64,000 nt of DNA from Thermosynechococcus sichuanensis E542. GTDB taxonomy: Bacteria; Cyanobacteriota; Cyanobacteriia; Thermosynechococcales; Thermosynechococcaceae. Every line of letters begins with the position of its first letter. Position 1 is the first letter of the stretch. Under the pieces are notes generated by a model that was not told the origin of the DNA, searched no databases, and saw nothing but the letters and a program-made list of their open reading frames with translations. Shown piece after piece: positions 18,394-27,255 of the stretch. Location of the stretch: NCBI RefSeq assembly GCF_003555505.1, contig NZ_CP032152.1, forward strand, positions 2,155,001-2,219,000, in the 5' to 3' direction. A program made the translations under genes and the position numbers.

Positions 18394-19321
18394 AGGTCAC
18401 CTGATTGAGAAACCAGTACTTATCTACTCCCTTAAAGAAACTGGGAATGAGATAACACCACACTGTGCAGCCTTCGCAGACGGAGAGTCGGCCTTGGGAG
18501 CGACGATACTCCTCTACCACCTCGGAGGACTTGTACAGTTCGTACAGGCGACCGTTGATGGGGACTCCCTTCTGCGCAAAGTGGTAGCACGGTAGCAGCA
18601 ACTCATCATTGGGGGAAATGGCAATCACAGCATCCACCGCCTTGCAACGGGGATTTTGGGTATTGTTTCCCCCCGCACGGATGAGGGCTAATGCTGCCTT
18701 ATTGTAACCAACATTGTTATACTTCTTCGCCGTTTGTTCAATGCGATCAGCAATTTCAGGGGTGGGGTTCTTCTTGTCGTTGTAGTGTTCATGGGCGGTA
18801 AAAGCGGGGTTTAGCCAAACCCGTACCCCTAGACTTTGGGCAAATTCAGCCACCTCGCCAATCCGTTCATAATTTTGGGCAGTGACGGTGTGATTGAGCA
18901 CTGGATATTCACCAAGCTCAAGGGCAATTTTGACGGACTCCACCAGCGTGTCAAAAATTTTCACGCCCCGCGACTGATCATGGGTGGCGGCATCAGGCCC
19001 ATCGAGGGAGAAATTCAAGAAATCTACCAAACCCTGAATTTCCTTGGCACGGCGGGGATAGAGAATCGTGTTTGTCGTCATGCTGGTCATGAAACCGAGA
19101 CGCTTGGCTTCACGGTAGATGGCTGGAGCATCGGCACGCAGCAGCGGTTCGCCCCCCGTAAAGTCCACATATTTCACGCCCAAACGTTTCAAATCGCGGA
19201 GATTGGTTTGGATGGCGCTAAAATCAGCTTCTTTGCCCGGCTCCAGTGCCCAAATGTCGCAAAAGTGGCAGCGGGCGTTACAGCGGTAGGTCAGGTAGTA
19301 GTTAGCAACCAGTGGACGCAT
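18314..19321 (-). CDS. Radical SAM protein with C-terminal cysteine cluster
   Basis: A 335-residue enzyme. The [4Fe-4S] radical-SAM motif is C14-x3-C18-x2-C21 (RCNARCHFC), with TGGEPLL near residue 55. Five further cysteines at 226, 245, 282, 285 and 289 resemble a SPASM/twitch auxiliary cluster. AAGGAAG precedes ATG 19321. It overlaps the glycosyltransferase by 80 bases, so the two are translationally linked and probably act on one product. The Arg-rich tail (RGRSPRRTPVGVG) coincides with the overlap and looks like an extension past the conserved fold. The reaction is unknown; HpnH-like and peptide-modifying enzymes share this fold. Confidence 0.85.
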   Translation of the reverse strand: MRPLVANYYLTYRCNARCHFCDIWALEPGKEADFSAIQTNLRDLKRLGVKYVDFTGGEPLLRADAPAIYREAKRLGFMTSMTTNTILYPRRAKEIQGLVDFLNFSLDGPDAATHDQSRGVKIFDTLVESVKIALELGEYPVLNHTVTAQNYERIGEVAEFAQSLGVRVWLNPAFTAHEHYNDKKNPTPEIADRIEQTAKKYNNVGYNKAALALIRAGGNNTQNPRCKAVDAVIAISPNDELLLPCYHFAQKGVPINGRLYELYKSSEVVEEYRRSQGRLSVCEGCTVWCYLIPSFFKGVDKYWFLNQVTYAGEFLARKQFLQRGRSPRRTPVGVG

Positions 19322-19506
19322 TGAGTATCTTCCTTAACGAATGCAAGCAAGGCCAAGATGAATGGGCAAAAATAGCAAATCAGTTTATGTAAGCAATTGA
19401 AAAATTTCTAGACAAAACTTCATTAGAGTTTGAGTTGCTGAACAGTTTAGCACTCTGCTGAGCTGAAGGGCAGCGATTCCTCACCTGAAGCGGCTGCAAG
19501 TTTAGC

Positions 19507-19529
19507 AATGCTTATTATTGATAAGCATT
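19507..19529. promoter_or_regulatory. Perfect inverted repeat, candidate operator
   Basis: AATGCTTAT (19507-19515), five bases, then ATAAGCATT (19521-19529) form an exact dyad in the AT-rich gap between the divergent radical-SAM and Mo-nitro_C genes, about 80 bp upstream of the latter. Six T residues follow (19528-19533), so a weak terminator-like hairpin is also possible. The AT-rich symmetry loosely recalls Fur/Zur boxes but does not match a consensus I can name. Confidence 0.45.
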
Positions 19530-19607
19530 TTTTATATTAAAAACATGTTGCTATTTGTCTAGATTATCTTTTACCGTGAGGGTATGCGCAATTGTGAGGA
19601 TAGCCCC

Positions 19608-19895
19608 ATGAATCAACTCCTTGCCCAACGCACACCTACTTCTTTAATGACCAAAATCCGTCAGTGGTTAATGACTTATCCGATCACAACGCCAGCGATC
19701 GCCCACCGCATTTGCCGCCTTATTCCAGCCCAATGCCCCTTTGCCCGCACCCTCTCCCTCTTTGGTTGGCCAGTAATCACCATTCCCCCCCTGTGTAAAC
19801 TCAATCCCTTTTATGAGGAGGTCGTGATGCTGCGGTTGCGTGCCCTCACCTACCTCAGCGATGTTTGCCAAGAGGACATCAGCCAATACGTCTAG
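19608..19895 (+). CDS. Mo-nitro_C domain protein (Mo-dependent nitrogenase C-terminal family)
   Basis: A 95-residue protein of a cyanobacterial family named for similarity to a nitrogenase-associated domain, although non-fixing strains also carry it. The recognisable core is AHRICRLIPAQCPFARTL followed by IPPLCKLNPFYEEVVMLRLRALTYL. Conserved cysteines (in RICRL, AQCPF, PLCKL and DVCQED) suggest a metal or Fe-S site. ATG 19608 is chosen because GAGGA sits seven bases before it; an in-frame ATG at 19584 has its G-rich run too close. Function unknown; no nif genes are visible. Confidence 0.82.
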   Translation: MNQLLAQRTPTSLMTKIRQWLMTYPITTPAIAHRICRLIPAQCPFARTLSLFGWPVITIPPLCKLNPFYEEVVMLRLRALTYLSDVCQEDISQYV

Positions 19896-19915
19896 GCAGC
19901 GAGGAACTAGGAGTT

Positions 19916-19939
19916 GCTATACGATTAATAATGTATAGC
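19916..19939. promoter_or_regulatory. Inverted repeat upstream of secA
   Basis: GCTATAC (19916-19922), ten bases, GTATAGC (19933-19939): an exact dyad 24 bases before the secA ATG. It could be a regulator site or a leader hairpin. No promoter elements are assigned with confidence. Confidence 0.35.
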
Positions 19940-19962
19940 TTTGTATCCATGGTGCCCGTCGC

Positions 19963-22752
19963 ATGCTGAAAGCCCTATTTGGCGATCCCAATCAGCGCAA
20001 GGTTAAAAAGTATCAACCCCTTGTGGTCGAGATCAACCTGCTGGAGGACCAAATTCAGCCCCTAAGCGATAGTGAGCTACAGGGGAAAACGGCTGAGTTT
20101 CGGCAGCGACTTGACAACGGCGAGACCCTCGATGATTTGCTGCCCGAGGCTTTTGCGGTGGTGCGTGAGGCTTCACGACGGGTACTGGGGATGCGCCACT
20201 TTGATGTCCAGCTCATTGGTGGCATGATTCTCCACGATGGCCAGATTGCCGAAATGAAAACGGGGGAAGGAAAAACCCTCGTGGCCACGTTGCCCGCATA
20301 CCTCAATGCCCTAACTGGCAAAGGGGTGCACATTGTTACGGTCAACGACTATCTGGCACGGCGGGATGCGGAATGGATGGGGCAGGTACATCGCTTTTTG
20401 GGTCTGACGGTCGGGCTGATTCAGCAGCAAATGGCCCCCCAAGAGCGGCAGAAAAGCTATGCCTGCGATATCACCTATGCCACCAATAGCGAAATTGGCT
20501 TTGACTACCTGCGGGACAATATGGCCACGTCCATGGCCGAGGTGGTGCAGCGTCCCTTCAATTACTGCATCATTGACGAGGTGGATTCGGTACTGATTGA
20601 CGAAGCCCGCACGCCCCTAATTATTTCCGGTCAAGTGGAGCGTCCCACCGAGAAGTACCTCAAGGCGGCTGAGGTCGCCCGTCTCCTGAAAAGGGACGAA
20701 CACTACGAGGTGGATGAAAAAGCCCGCAATGTGCTGATGACCGATGAAGGGTTTATTGAGGCGGAGAAACTGCTAGGGGTAAGCGATCTCTATGACCCCC
20801 AAGACCCTTGGGCACACTATATCTTTAATGCCATCAAGGCCAAGGAACTTTTCCAACGGGATGTGAACTACATCGTCCGCAATGGTGAAGTGGTAATTGT
20901 GGATGAATTCACCGGGCGAGTCATGGTGGGTCGCCGCTGGAGTGATGGCCTGCATCAGGCGATCGAAGCCAAAGAGGGTCTTGAAATTCAAAATGAGTCC
21001 CAAACCCTTGCCACAATTACCTACCAAAATCTCTTTTTGCTCTATCCAAAGTTGGCGGGGATGACGGGGACCGCCAAGACCGAGGAGGCGGAATTCGAGA
21101 AAATCTACAAACTAGAAGTGACGGTGGTGCCCACCAATCGCCCCAGTCAACGGCGAGATTTTCCCGATGTGGTCTATAAAACGGAGCGGGGTAAATGGCT
21201 GGCCGTGGCCTCTGAATGTGCGGAGGTTCACGCTACAGGACGGCCAGTGCTAGTGGGGACAACGAGTGTGGAAAAGTCGGAGCTATTGTCCCAACTGCTG
21301 CGAGAGCAGGGAATTCCCCACAACCTGCTGAATGCCAAGCCCGAAAATGTAGAGCGGGAAGCGGAAATCATTGCCCAAGCTGGTCGCAAGGGAGCAGTAA
21401 CGATCTCAACCAACATGGCAGGCCGAGGCACCGACATTATCCTAGGGGGGAATGCCGACTATATGGCACGCCTAAAGGTGCGGGAATACTTTATGCCTCG
21501 CATTGTCATGCCCCCCAGTGATGACCCGATGATGCTGTTGGGGCTGAAAATGGATCGCGGGGGTGGCCAAGGCTTTAGTCAGGCGGCACAGAAAAACTGG
21601 AAGGCTTCACCGGGACTCTTTCCCTGTGAAATTAGTAAGGATGCGGAAAAGCTGCTGCGCCATGCGGTGGATGTGGCGGTCAAGACCTATGGTGAGCGCA
21701 GTCTGCCGGAGTTGCAGGCGGAGGATATGCTGGCGATCGCCTCGGAGAAAGCCCCGACCCAAGACCCCGTGATTCAAGCCCTGCGGGATGCCTTTAACCG
21801 CATCCGCGAAGAATATGAGGTGGTCACCAAGAAAGAACATGAAGAAGTGGTGGCCCTCGGTGGTTTACACGTGATTGGTACCGAACGCCATGAATCGCGG
21901 CGGATTGATAACCAGTTGCGAGGACGGGCAGGACGCCAAGGCGACCCCGGATCAACGCGCTTTTTCCTAAGTTTGGAGGATAATCTGCTGCGCATCTTTG
22001 GGGGCGATCGCGTGGCCAGCATTATGAATGCCCTGCGGGTTGACGAGGATATGCCCATTGAGTCGGGACTCCTCACGCGTAGCTTGGAAAATGCCCAGCG
22101 CAAGGTGGAAACCTACTACTACGACATCCGCAAGCAGGTCTTTGAATACGACGAAGTGATGAATAACCAGCGGCGGGCTATCTATGCGGAGCGGCGACGG
22201 GTGCTGGAAGGAGAAGACCTCAAGGATCGGGTGCTGGAGTACGCCGAAAAAACCATGGATGACATTATTGCCGCCTATGTCAACCCCGATCTGCCGCCAG
22301 AAGAGTGGGATTTAGAGGGCTTGGTGGCTAAGGTGCAGGAATTTGTCTATTTGCTGTCGGATCTGCGCCCTGAGCATCTGGCCCATCTGAGCGTACCGGA
22401 GATGCAGGCCTTTTTGCATGAGCAAGTGCGCACCGCCTATGAGCAAAAAGAAGCAGAAATCGAGCGTATTCAAACCGGTTTAATGCGGCAAGCGGAGCGG
22501 TTCTTTATCCTTCAACAAATTGACCTGCTGTGGCGGGAGCACCTGCAACAGATGGATGCCCTGCGGGAGTCGGTCGGCCTACGGGGCTATGGCCAAGAGG
22601 ATCCCCTTGTGGAGTACAAACGGGAGGGCTATGAACTGTTTCTGGACATGATGGTGGCCATTCGCCGCAATGTGGTGTATTCCCTCTTCCAGTTTCAGCC
22701 GCAAGTGGCACCGCCCCCAGAGGAAGTGCCCTCCTCCTCGGATCAGGCTTAG
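19963..22752 (+). CDS. secA: Preprotein translocase ATPase SecA
   Basis: A 929-residue motor of the Sec pathway that drives proteins across the cytoplasmic and thylakoid membranes. Walker A is [20 protein letters not shown]; the [19 protein letters not shown] Walker B region, [14 protein letters not shown] and [28 protein letters not shown] are diagnostic. The C-terminus ends in a Pro/Ser-rich tail without the zinc-binding cysteines found in E. coli, as usual for cyanobacterial and chloroplast SecA. It starts at ATG 19963, 67 bases after the Mo-nitro_C stop. Confidence 0.98.
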   Translation: MLKALFGDPNQRKVKKYQPLVVEINLLEDQIQPLSDSELQGKTAEFRQRLDNGETLDDLLPEAFAVVREASRRVLGMRHFDVQLIGGMILHDGQIAEMKTGEGKTLVATLPAYLNALTGKGVHIVTVNDYLARRDAEWMGQVHRFLGLTVGLIQQQMAPQERQKSYACDITYATNSEIGFDYLRDNMATSMAEVVQRPFNYCIIDEVDSVLIDEARTPLIISGQVERPTEKYLKAAEVARLLKRDEHYEVDEKARNVLMTDEGFIEAEKLLGVSDLYDPQDPWAHYIFNAIKAKELFQRDVNYIVRNGEVVIVDEFTGRVMVGRRWSDGLHQAIEAKEGLEIQNESQTLATITYQNLFLLYPKLAGMTGTAKTEEAEFEKIYKLEVTVVPTNRPSQRRDFPDVVYKTERGKWLAVASECAEVHATGRPVLVGTTSVEKSELLSQLLREQGIPHNLLNAKPENVEREAEIIAQAGRKGAVTISTNMAGRGTDIILGGNADYMARLKVREYFMPRIVMPPSDDPMMLLGLKMDRGGGQGFSQAAQKNWKASPGLFPCEISKDAEKLLRHAVDVAVKTYGERSLPELQAEDMLAIASEKAPTQDPVIQALRDAFNRIREEYEVVTKKEHEEVVALGGLHVIGTERHESRRIDNQLRGRAGRQGDPGSTRFFLSLEDNLLRIFGGDRVASIMNALRVDEDMPIESGLLTRSLENAQRKVETYYYDIRKQVFEYDEVMNNQRRAIYAERRRVLEGEDLKDRVLEYAEKTMDDIIAAYVNPDLPPEEWDLEGLVAKVQEFVYLLSDLRPEHLAHLSVPEMQAFLHEQVRTAYEQKEAEIERIQTGLMRQAERFFILQQIDLLWREHLQQMDALRESVGLRGYGQEDPLVEYKREGYELFLDMMVAIRRNVVYSLFQFQPQVAPPPEEVPSSSDQA

Positions 22753-22844
22753 CCTGATTGCCCAACAGTGATCTTTTTTTCTGGAGCAATTTGTAGCGCT
22801 ACAGGGTCAATGATACTGACAGAGTTTCAGTTAGGGATGCTCGC

Positions 22845-24578
22845 GTGTTTGCAAGATTGGCTTCTCTGTCTGTCGGCAGTGGCATTGCGGTTGCGATCGC
22901 TAGCTCAAGCATAAATATCGCGCTAGCTCAAGAGATTGAAGGCGATCGCCTGAACCTAAATGGCCGCGACTATCCCGTGGCTTGGCAGCAGTGGCGTGAT
23001 AACCAAAATCGAGTGCGCACTGGCATTAGTGATGGGGGGCTTGCCAATCGCTTCGGTGTTCTTCTGGGGGATACCACGGATCCTTTTCAGCAGCCAGTGG
23101 CGTGGTTTCAGCCGCAATTTAGCCCCTTGGCAGTGCGCTTTAGCCCTAACGGTATGTACCGCTACCTAGACATTACACCGTGGATTGAGCAATATCAGTG
23201 GCAGGTGCAACCCCAAGGCAATACGCTCCAGATCAGTACCCCCCCGGCACGGATTCTCAGTTGGCGGCAGGGACGCCAACCTTGGGGCGATCGCTGGGTC
23301 TTTGAATTGGACCGCCCCACCCCTTGGCAAATCAATCGGCTCACCTTTAGCCGCACTGGTCTTACTCCCCGCGATCTGAGCCTAACCATTGAAGCCAGCG
23401 GCCAGTTGGCCACCATTCCCAACGTTAAAATTACGGCTACCCCCAATCGCACGGTTCTGGAAACACAAATTCCCGGCACCGCTCGCCCCGTGGCCTCGAT
23501 GCTGCTCAGCCCACCCCGTCTGGTGATTGATTTTCGCAGTGATGCGCCCCCACCACGCACAATTCAATGGGCACCGGGACTGCGTTGGCAACGGCAAACC
23601 GTTACCCTTGGTAGCCGTCAGTTCCCTGTAGATCTGCTCATCATCAACCCCCGGCAGCCGGGGCTGCGTCTGCGTCCCCTTGGCATTGCTCCCACAACTC
23701 TGGTGGGCTTAGCAACCGTGCCTGAACTGGCTCAACGCTGGCAAGCAGCAGCCGCCATTAATGCTGGATTCTTTAATCGCGATCGCCAAGCTCCCTTGGG
23801 GGCAATTCGCAGTGAGGGCAACTGGCTCTCAGGCCCGATTCTCAATCGCGGTGCTATTGGCTGGGACGATCGCGGTCAAATCGTTGTTGGTCGCCTTAGT
23901 TTGCAACAGCGGGTGAGGACGCCCACCGCTACAGTGCCCATTGTCACCTTCAATTCTGGCTATGTCCAAGGCGGTCTTGCCCTCTATACCCCCAGTTGGG
24001 GCGCCAGTTACCAAGGCAAAACGGGTAGCGAAGTAGTAATTACGGTGCGCAATCAGCAGGTGGTGGGGCAGCAACCCATCAATAACAATCAAGCGGTTCC
24101 TATTCCCGCGGATGGTTTCCTACTCGTGGCGCGTAACTTTAATTCCATCTTGGCAAACTTCCCCCTAGGAGCGTCAGTGGAACTGGAAACTATGGCTATG
24201 CCCGCTGCCTTTAATAGCATTCCCAATATTGTTGGTGCCGGTCCCCTACTGGTGGATCAGGGACGAGTGGTTTTGAATGTGGCACTGGAGCAATTTGGGG
24301 CGGGTTTGGATGCGCAGGCAGCCCCCCGCAGTGCCATGGGCAATCGCAGTGATGGCAGTATTGTCTGGGTCACCACCCACAACCGTGTAGGCGGTATGGG
24401 ACCCACCCTCGCAGAATGGGCACAAATTGTCCGCCAGTTGGGCTTGATCAATGCTGTGAATTTGGATGGTGGCAGTTCAACCGCCCTGTATATTGGTGGG
24501 GTCTTGGTGGATCGCCATTCGGTGACAACAACACGGGTCAATAATGCCATTGGTGTCTTTTGGCAGCCAACCCCCTAG
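22845..24578 (+). CDS. Exported phosphodiester glycosidase (NAGPA/DUF2233) protein
   Basis: A 577-residue protein with a signal peptide (hydrophobic VGSGIAVAIASSSINIALAQE) starting at GTG 22845. About 250 residues of an AMIN-like, beta-rich N-terminal region precede a NAGPA-type domain: AAINAGFFNRDRQAPLGAI near residue 300, then GPILNRGAIGWDD and finally INAVNLDGGSSTALYIGG. In the family this domain acts on glycan phosphodiesters in cell-wall or exopolysaccharide contexts. The convergent neighbour is a peptidoglycan peptidase, which fits an envelope role. Its stop interleaves with that gene (4-base overlap). Confidence 0.82.
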   Translation: MFARLASLSVGSGIAVAIASSSINIALAQEIEGDRLNLNGRDYPVAWQQWRDNQNRVRTGISDGGLANRFGVLLGDTTDPFQQPVAWFQPQFSPLAVRFSPNGMYRYLDITPWIEQYQWQVQPQGNTLQISTPPARILSWRQGRQPWGDRWVFELDRPTPWQINRLTFSRTGLTPRDLSLTIEASGQLATIPNVKITATPNRTVLETQIPGTARPVASMLLSPPRLVIDFRSDAPPPRTIQWAPGLRWQRQTVTLGSRQFPVDLLIINPRQPGLRLRPLGIAPTTLVGLATVPELAQRWQAAAAINAGFFNRDRQAPLGAIRSEGNWLSGPILNRGAIGWDDRGQIVVGRLSLQQRVRTPTATVPIVTFNSGYVQGGLALYTPSWGASYQGKTGSEVVITVRNQQVVGQQPINNNQAVPIPADGFLLVARNFNSILANFPLGASVELETMAMPAAFNSIPNIVGAGPLLVDQGRVVLNVALEQFGAGLDAQAAPRSAMGNRSDGSIVWVTTHNRVGGMGPTLAEWAQIVRQLGLINAVNLDGGSSTALYIGGVLVDRHSVTTTRVNNAIGVFWQPTP

Positions 24579-25729
24579 AGATAGGCCAAGGGATCGCTGG
24601 GTTCGCCATTGAGGCGCACTTCAAAGTGGAGGTGGGGACCTGTGGATAGTCCCGTAGAACCAACCTCAGCAATGGGCTGCCCCTGTTGCACCAATTGGCC
24701 TTCGCGTACAAGGAGTCGCTGGGCATGGGCATAGAGGGTGGTCATGCCGCCGCCATGATCCAGAATCACAGTTTGGCCGTAGCCCCCTGACCAACCGGCA
24801 AAGATCACGGTGCCCGCTTCAGCCGCAAAGATGAGGGTGCCAAAATCAGCACCAAAGTCCACACCAGCATGGAATCGCCGCGTGCCTAAAATTGGGTGAA
24901 TCCGCCAACCAAAGGGACTGGTTATGGGGGCTTGAATGGGGTAAGCAAGACGGCCACTGCGGGGAAGGGGTGGGGCGCCCCTAGGGACATAGCCAAGGCG
25001 TTGGCTAATGAGTTGCTGAATGGCAGCACTATCACGGGCAAGTTGGGCTTCGATGGAGGCAAGGGCTTGGCGATCGCTCCTGAGGCGGGCAATGAGTTGA
25101 CGTTGATGAGCGGCTTCGCGCTCATAGATGGCCTGTTGCTGTTGCAGTTGTTGGCGTAGGGCTTGAATGAAGCGCTGTTGCACTTGAATTTGCCGCTCCT
25201 GCTGCTGAAGCCGCTCGCGATCGCGAACCAAGGTGGCCAAGTGCTGGCGATCGCGCTCATAGACCTGACGCAGGCGCCCCTGCTGCTCCAGCCAATCATT
25301 GAGGGTTTCTGCCTCGAAGATCATTGCCCACTGGGGAATCTCACGGTAGCGTTGTAGCCGCCGCAGGCGATCGCTAATCACAGCCACACTGGCTTTGTAG
25401 CGCTGGCTGAGGGTTTGTTGCTGCGCCTTGAGTTCCTTGAGTAGGTTTTCCGCTGCCTGTAGGCGATCGCTGGCTGCCATTAACTGCTGGGTGGTCGTGT
25501 CCACATTGTTTTCCAAGCTCTCAAGGCGATCGCTGGCCGCCGCCTCAAGGCGTTCTAGTTGCTGCCGCTGCTGGCCCACTGCCTGCTGGTGCTGTTGGTG
25601 TTCTTGGATCACCCGCTGCCAATACTCTAGGTTTTGGGAGGGCGCTGTTGCCCAAGCCGCCAAAGTCACCCCTAGCATCACGAGCAGCCCAAGGCACAGG
25701 TAGAGGGCGTAACGGTATTGCTTTGGCAT
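24575..25729 (-). CDS. EnvC/LytM-like M23 metallopeptidase with coiled coil
   Basis: A 384-residue exported protein. The N-terminal hydrophobic segment (YALYLCLGLLVMLGVTLAAWATA) is followed by about 200 residues of Gln/Arg/Leu-rich coiled coil and a C-terminal M23 domain: ITSPFGWRIHPILGTRRFHAGVDFG, with zinc ligands in HAGVD and HLHFE. The arrangement equals EnvC-type amidase activators or periplasmic endopeptidases. The active-site residues are present, so it may be catalytic, unlike E. coli EnvC. It follows the cobyrinate synthase gene by 49 bp. Confidence 0.9.
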   Translation of the reverse strand: MPKQYRYALYLCLGLLVMLGVTLAAWATAPSQNLEYWQRVIQEHQQHQQAVGQQRQQLERLEAAASDRLESLENNVDTTTQQLMAASDRLQAAENLLKELKAQQQTLSQRYKASVAVISDRLRRLQRYREIPQWAMIFEAETLNDWLEQQGRLRQVYERDRQHLATLVRDRERLQQQERQIQVQQRFIQALRQQLQQQQAIYEREAAHQRQLIARLRSDRQALASIEAQLARDSAAIQQLISQRLGYVPRGAPPLPRSGRLAYPIQAPITSPFGWRIHPILGTRRFHAGVDFGADFGTLIFAAEAGTVIFAGWSGGYGQTVILDHGGGMTTLYAHAQRLLVREGQLVQQGQPIAEVGSTGLSTGPHLHFEVRLNGEPSDPLAYL

Positions 25730-25778
25730 TGACTACCCCCAACAGACACCTTGAAGAATTATGCCGCCGTGAGTGGCA

Positions 25779-27098
25779 TTATCCAACCTTTGCTGCCTGC
25801 TGGAGAAAGCGCATCGCCCACTGCGGATGGCCGCCCCAATGGAGATGAAGATAACTGGCGTGCAGTCGAGAATTACCCCAGCCCTCCGGTTGACCGTCCA
25901 ATTGCCACAGGGGTGTTGTTGGCAGCGCACTCACATAGGAATAGTGAAATTCATGGCCTTGAACTGTCTCTCCTGCCACAATACACACCGTTGTTTGTAA
26001 AGCCGTGGCTTGGCGATAGCCGAGGGTGAGTTTTTTACCCATGTGAGTAACGGTTGGCAAGTATCCCACCAAAGGGTAGTAGTGTTGGGCTTGGATGCCT
26101 TGGCTGAGGTACATGAGGCCACCACACTCGGCATAGAGGGCTAAGCCCCCTTGCATGGCCTGCCGCAGTGACTCAAGGAACGAGTGATTCGCCGCTAGGT
26201 CTGGGGCAAACACCTCGGGAAAGCCCCCTCCCAAGATCAAACCGTTAAGACCTGTGGGCAAGCGGGTATCCCGCAGCGGTGAGACCGGGACTAGCGTTGC
26301 TCCCAAGGCTTGCAGCAGATCAAGGGTGTCGGCGTAGTAAAAGTGGAAGGCAGCATCTTGGGCAATGCCAATGGTGACTGGAGTGAGGGGGGCAACGCTA
26401 AAAAGGGGGGAGGAGGGGGTGGGGGCAGGGGCAAGAAGCGGTGTGAGTCGCTCCCAGTCAAAACAGGTGTTTCCCAAATGGACGAGGCGATCGCGAAGGT
26501 GTTGAAATTCCACTGATTCTTGGGGCGGCACTAAGCCGAGGTGGCGACTGGGGAGGCTCAAAGTCTGATCGCGATAGAGGATGCCGAGAATGGGCACGCC
26601 CAAGGGGGCAAGGGCAGCTTCTAAGATTTGCCGATGGCGATCGCTGGCCACCCGATTTAAGACCACGCCGGCAATCCGGAGGGAGGGATCATAGTGGCAA
26701 AAACCATAGACCAACGCCGCCACCGAAGCCGCCTGTTTTTGCACATCCAAGACCAATAGGATGGGGGCTTGCAAAAGTTGGGCAATGTGTGCCGTACTGC
26801 CCTCATGGCTTCCCCCCTGGCCATCAAATAGCCCCATCACCCCCTCAATCAAGACCGCATCCATCCCCTGACTGTGGTAGCCGACGCAGGTACGGATATA
26901 GTCAGCACTGGTGAGTACAGCATCGAGGTTACGGCAGGGGCGACCACTAATGCTGGTGTGAAACAGCGGATCAATGTAGTCGGGACCCACCTTAAACGTT
27001 TGAACCCGCTGTCCCCGTGCCGTTAAGGCTGCATTCAAGGCCAAAGCAACTGTTGTTTTGCCGACACCACTGCGATCGCCGGCTATCACCAACACCAT
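25779..27098 (-). CDS. cbiA: Cobyrinate a,c-diamide synthase
   Basis: A 439-residue enzyme that amidates the a and c side chains of cobyrinate using ATP and glutamine in corrinoid synthesis. The N-terminal dethiobiotin-synthetase-like domain has a P-loop AGDRSGVGKTTVALAL and KVGPDYIDPLFH. The C-terminal class I glutamine amidotransferase domain has its nucleophile in LYAECGGLMYLSQ. ATG 27098 opens the gene. I looked for a cobalamin riboswitch upstream and saw none. It is called cobB or cbiA depending on naming scheme. Confidence 0.95.
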   Translation of the reverse strand: MVLVIAGDRSGVGKTTVALALNAALTARGQRVQTFKVGPDYIDPLFHTSISGRPCRNLDAVLTSADYIRTCVGYHSQGMDAVLIEGVMGLFDGQGGSHEGSTAHIAQLLQAPILLVLDVQKQAASVAALVYGFCHYDPSLRIAGVVLNRVASDRHRQILEAALAPLGVPILGILYRDQTLSLPSRHLGLVPPQESVEFQHLRDRLVHLGNTCFDWERLTPLLAPAPTPSSPLFSVAPLTPVTIGIAQDAAFHFYYADTLDLLQALGATLVPVSPLRDTRLPTGLNGLILGGGFPEVFAPDLAANHSFLESLRQAMQGGLALYAECGGLMYLSQGIQAQHYYPLVGYLPTVTHMGKKLTLGYRQATALQTTVCIVAGETVQGHEFHYSYVSALPTTPLWQLDGQPEGWGNSRLHASYLHLHWGGHPQWAMRFLQQAAKVG

Positions 27099-27255
27099 TC
27101 TTAATCCCGCTCCCTAAGAAAAATCAATCTATGGTTACAACCCATCACAATGCCTGCCTTTCAGGGAGATTCCCTACCCGAGGCGCCGTGAGAGCGACCC
27201 TCCACCCCTGTAAGATAGGAGACTAAGTGTGCAATTAACAGTTGGGTCAGGGTCT

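Noticed and set aside
27099-27255. Possible cobalamin riboswitch upstream of cobyrinate diamide synthase
   Set aside because: I could not find the conserved B12-box or the expected pairing in this 157-base gap.
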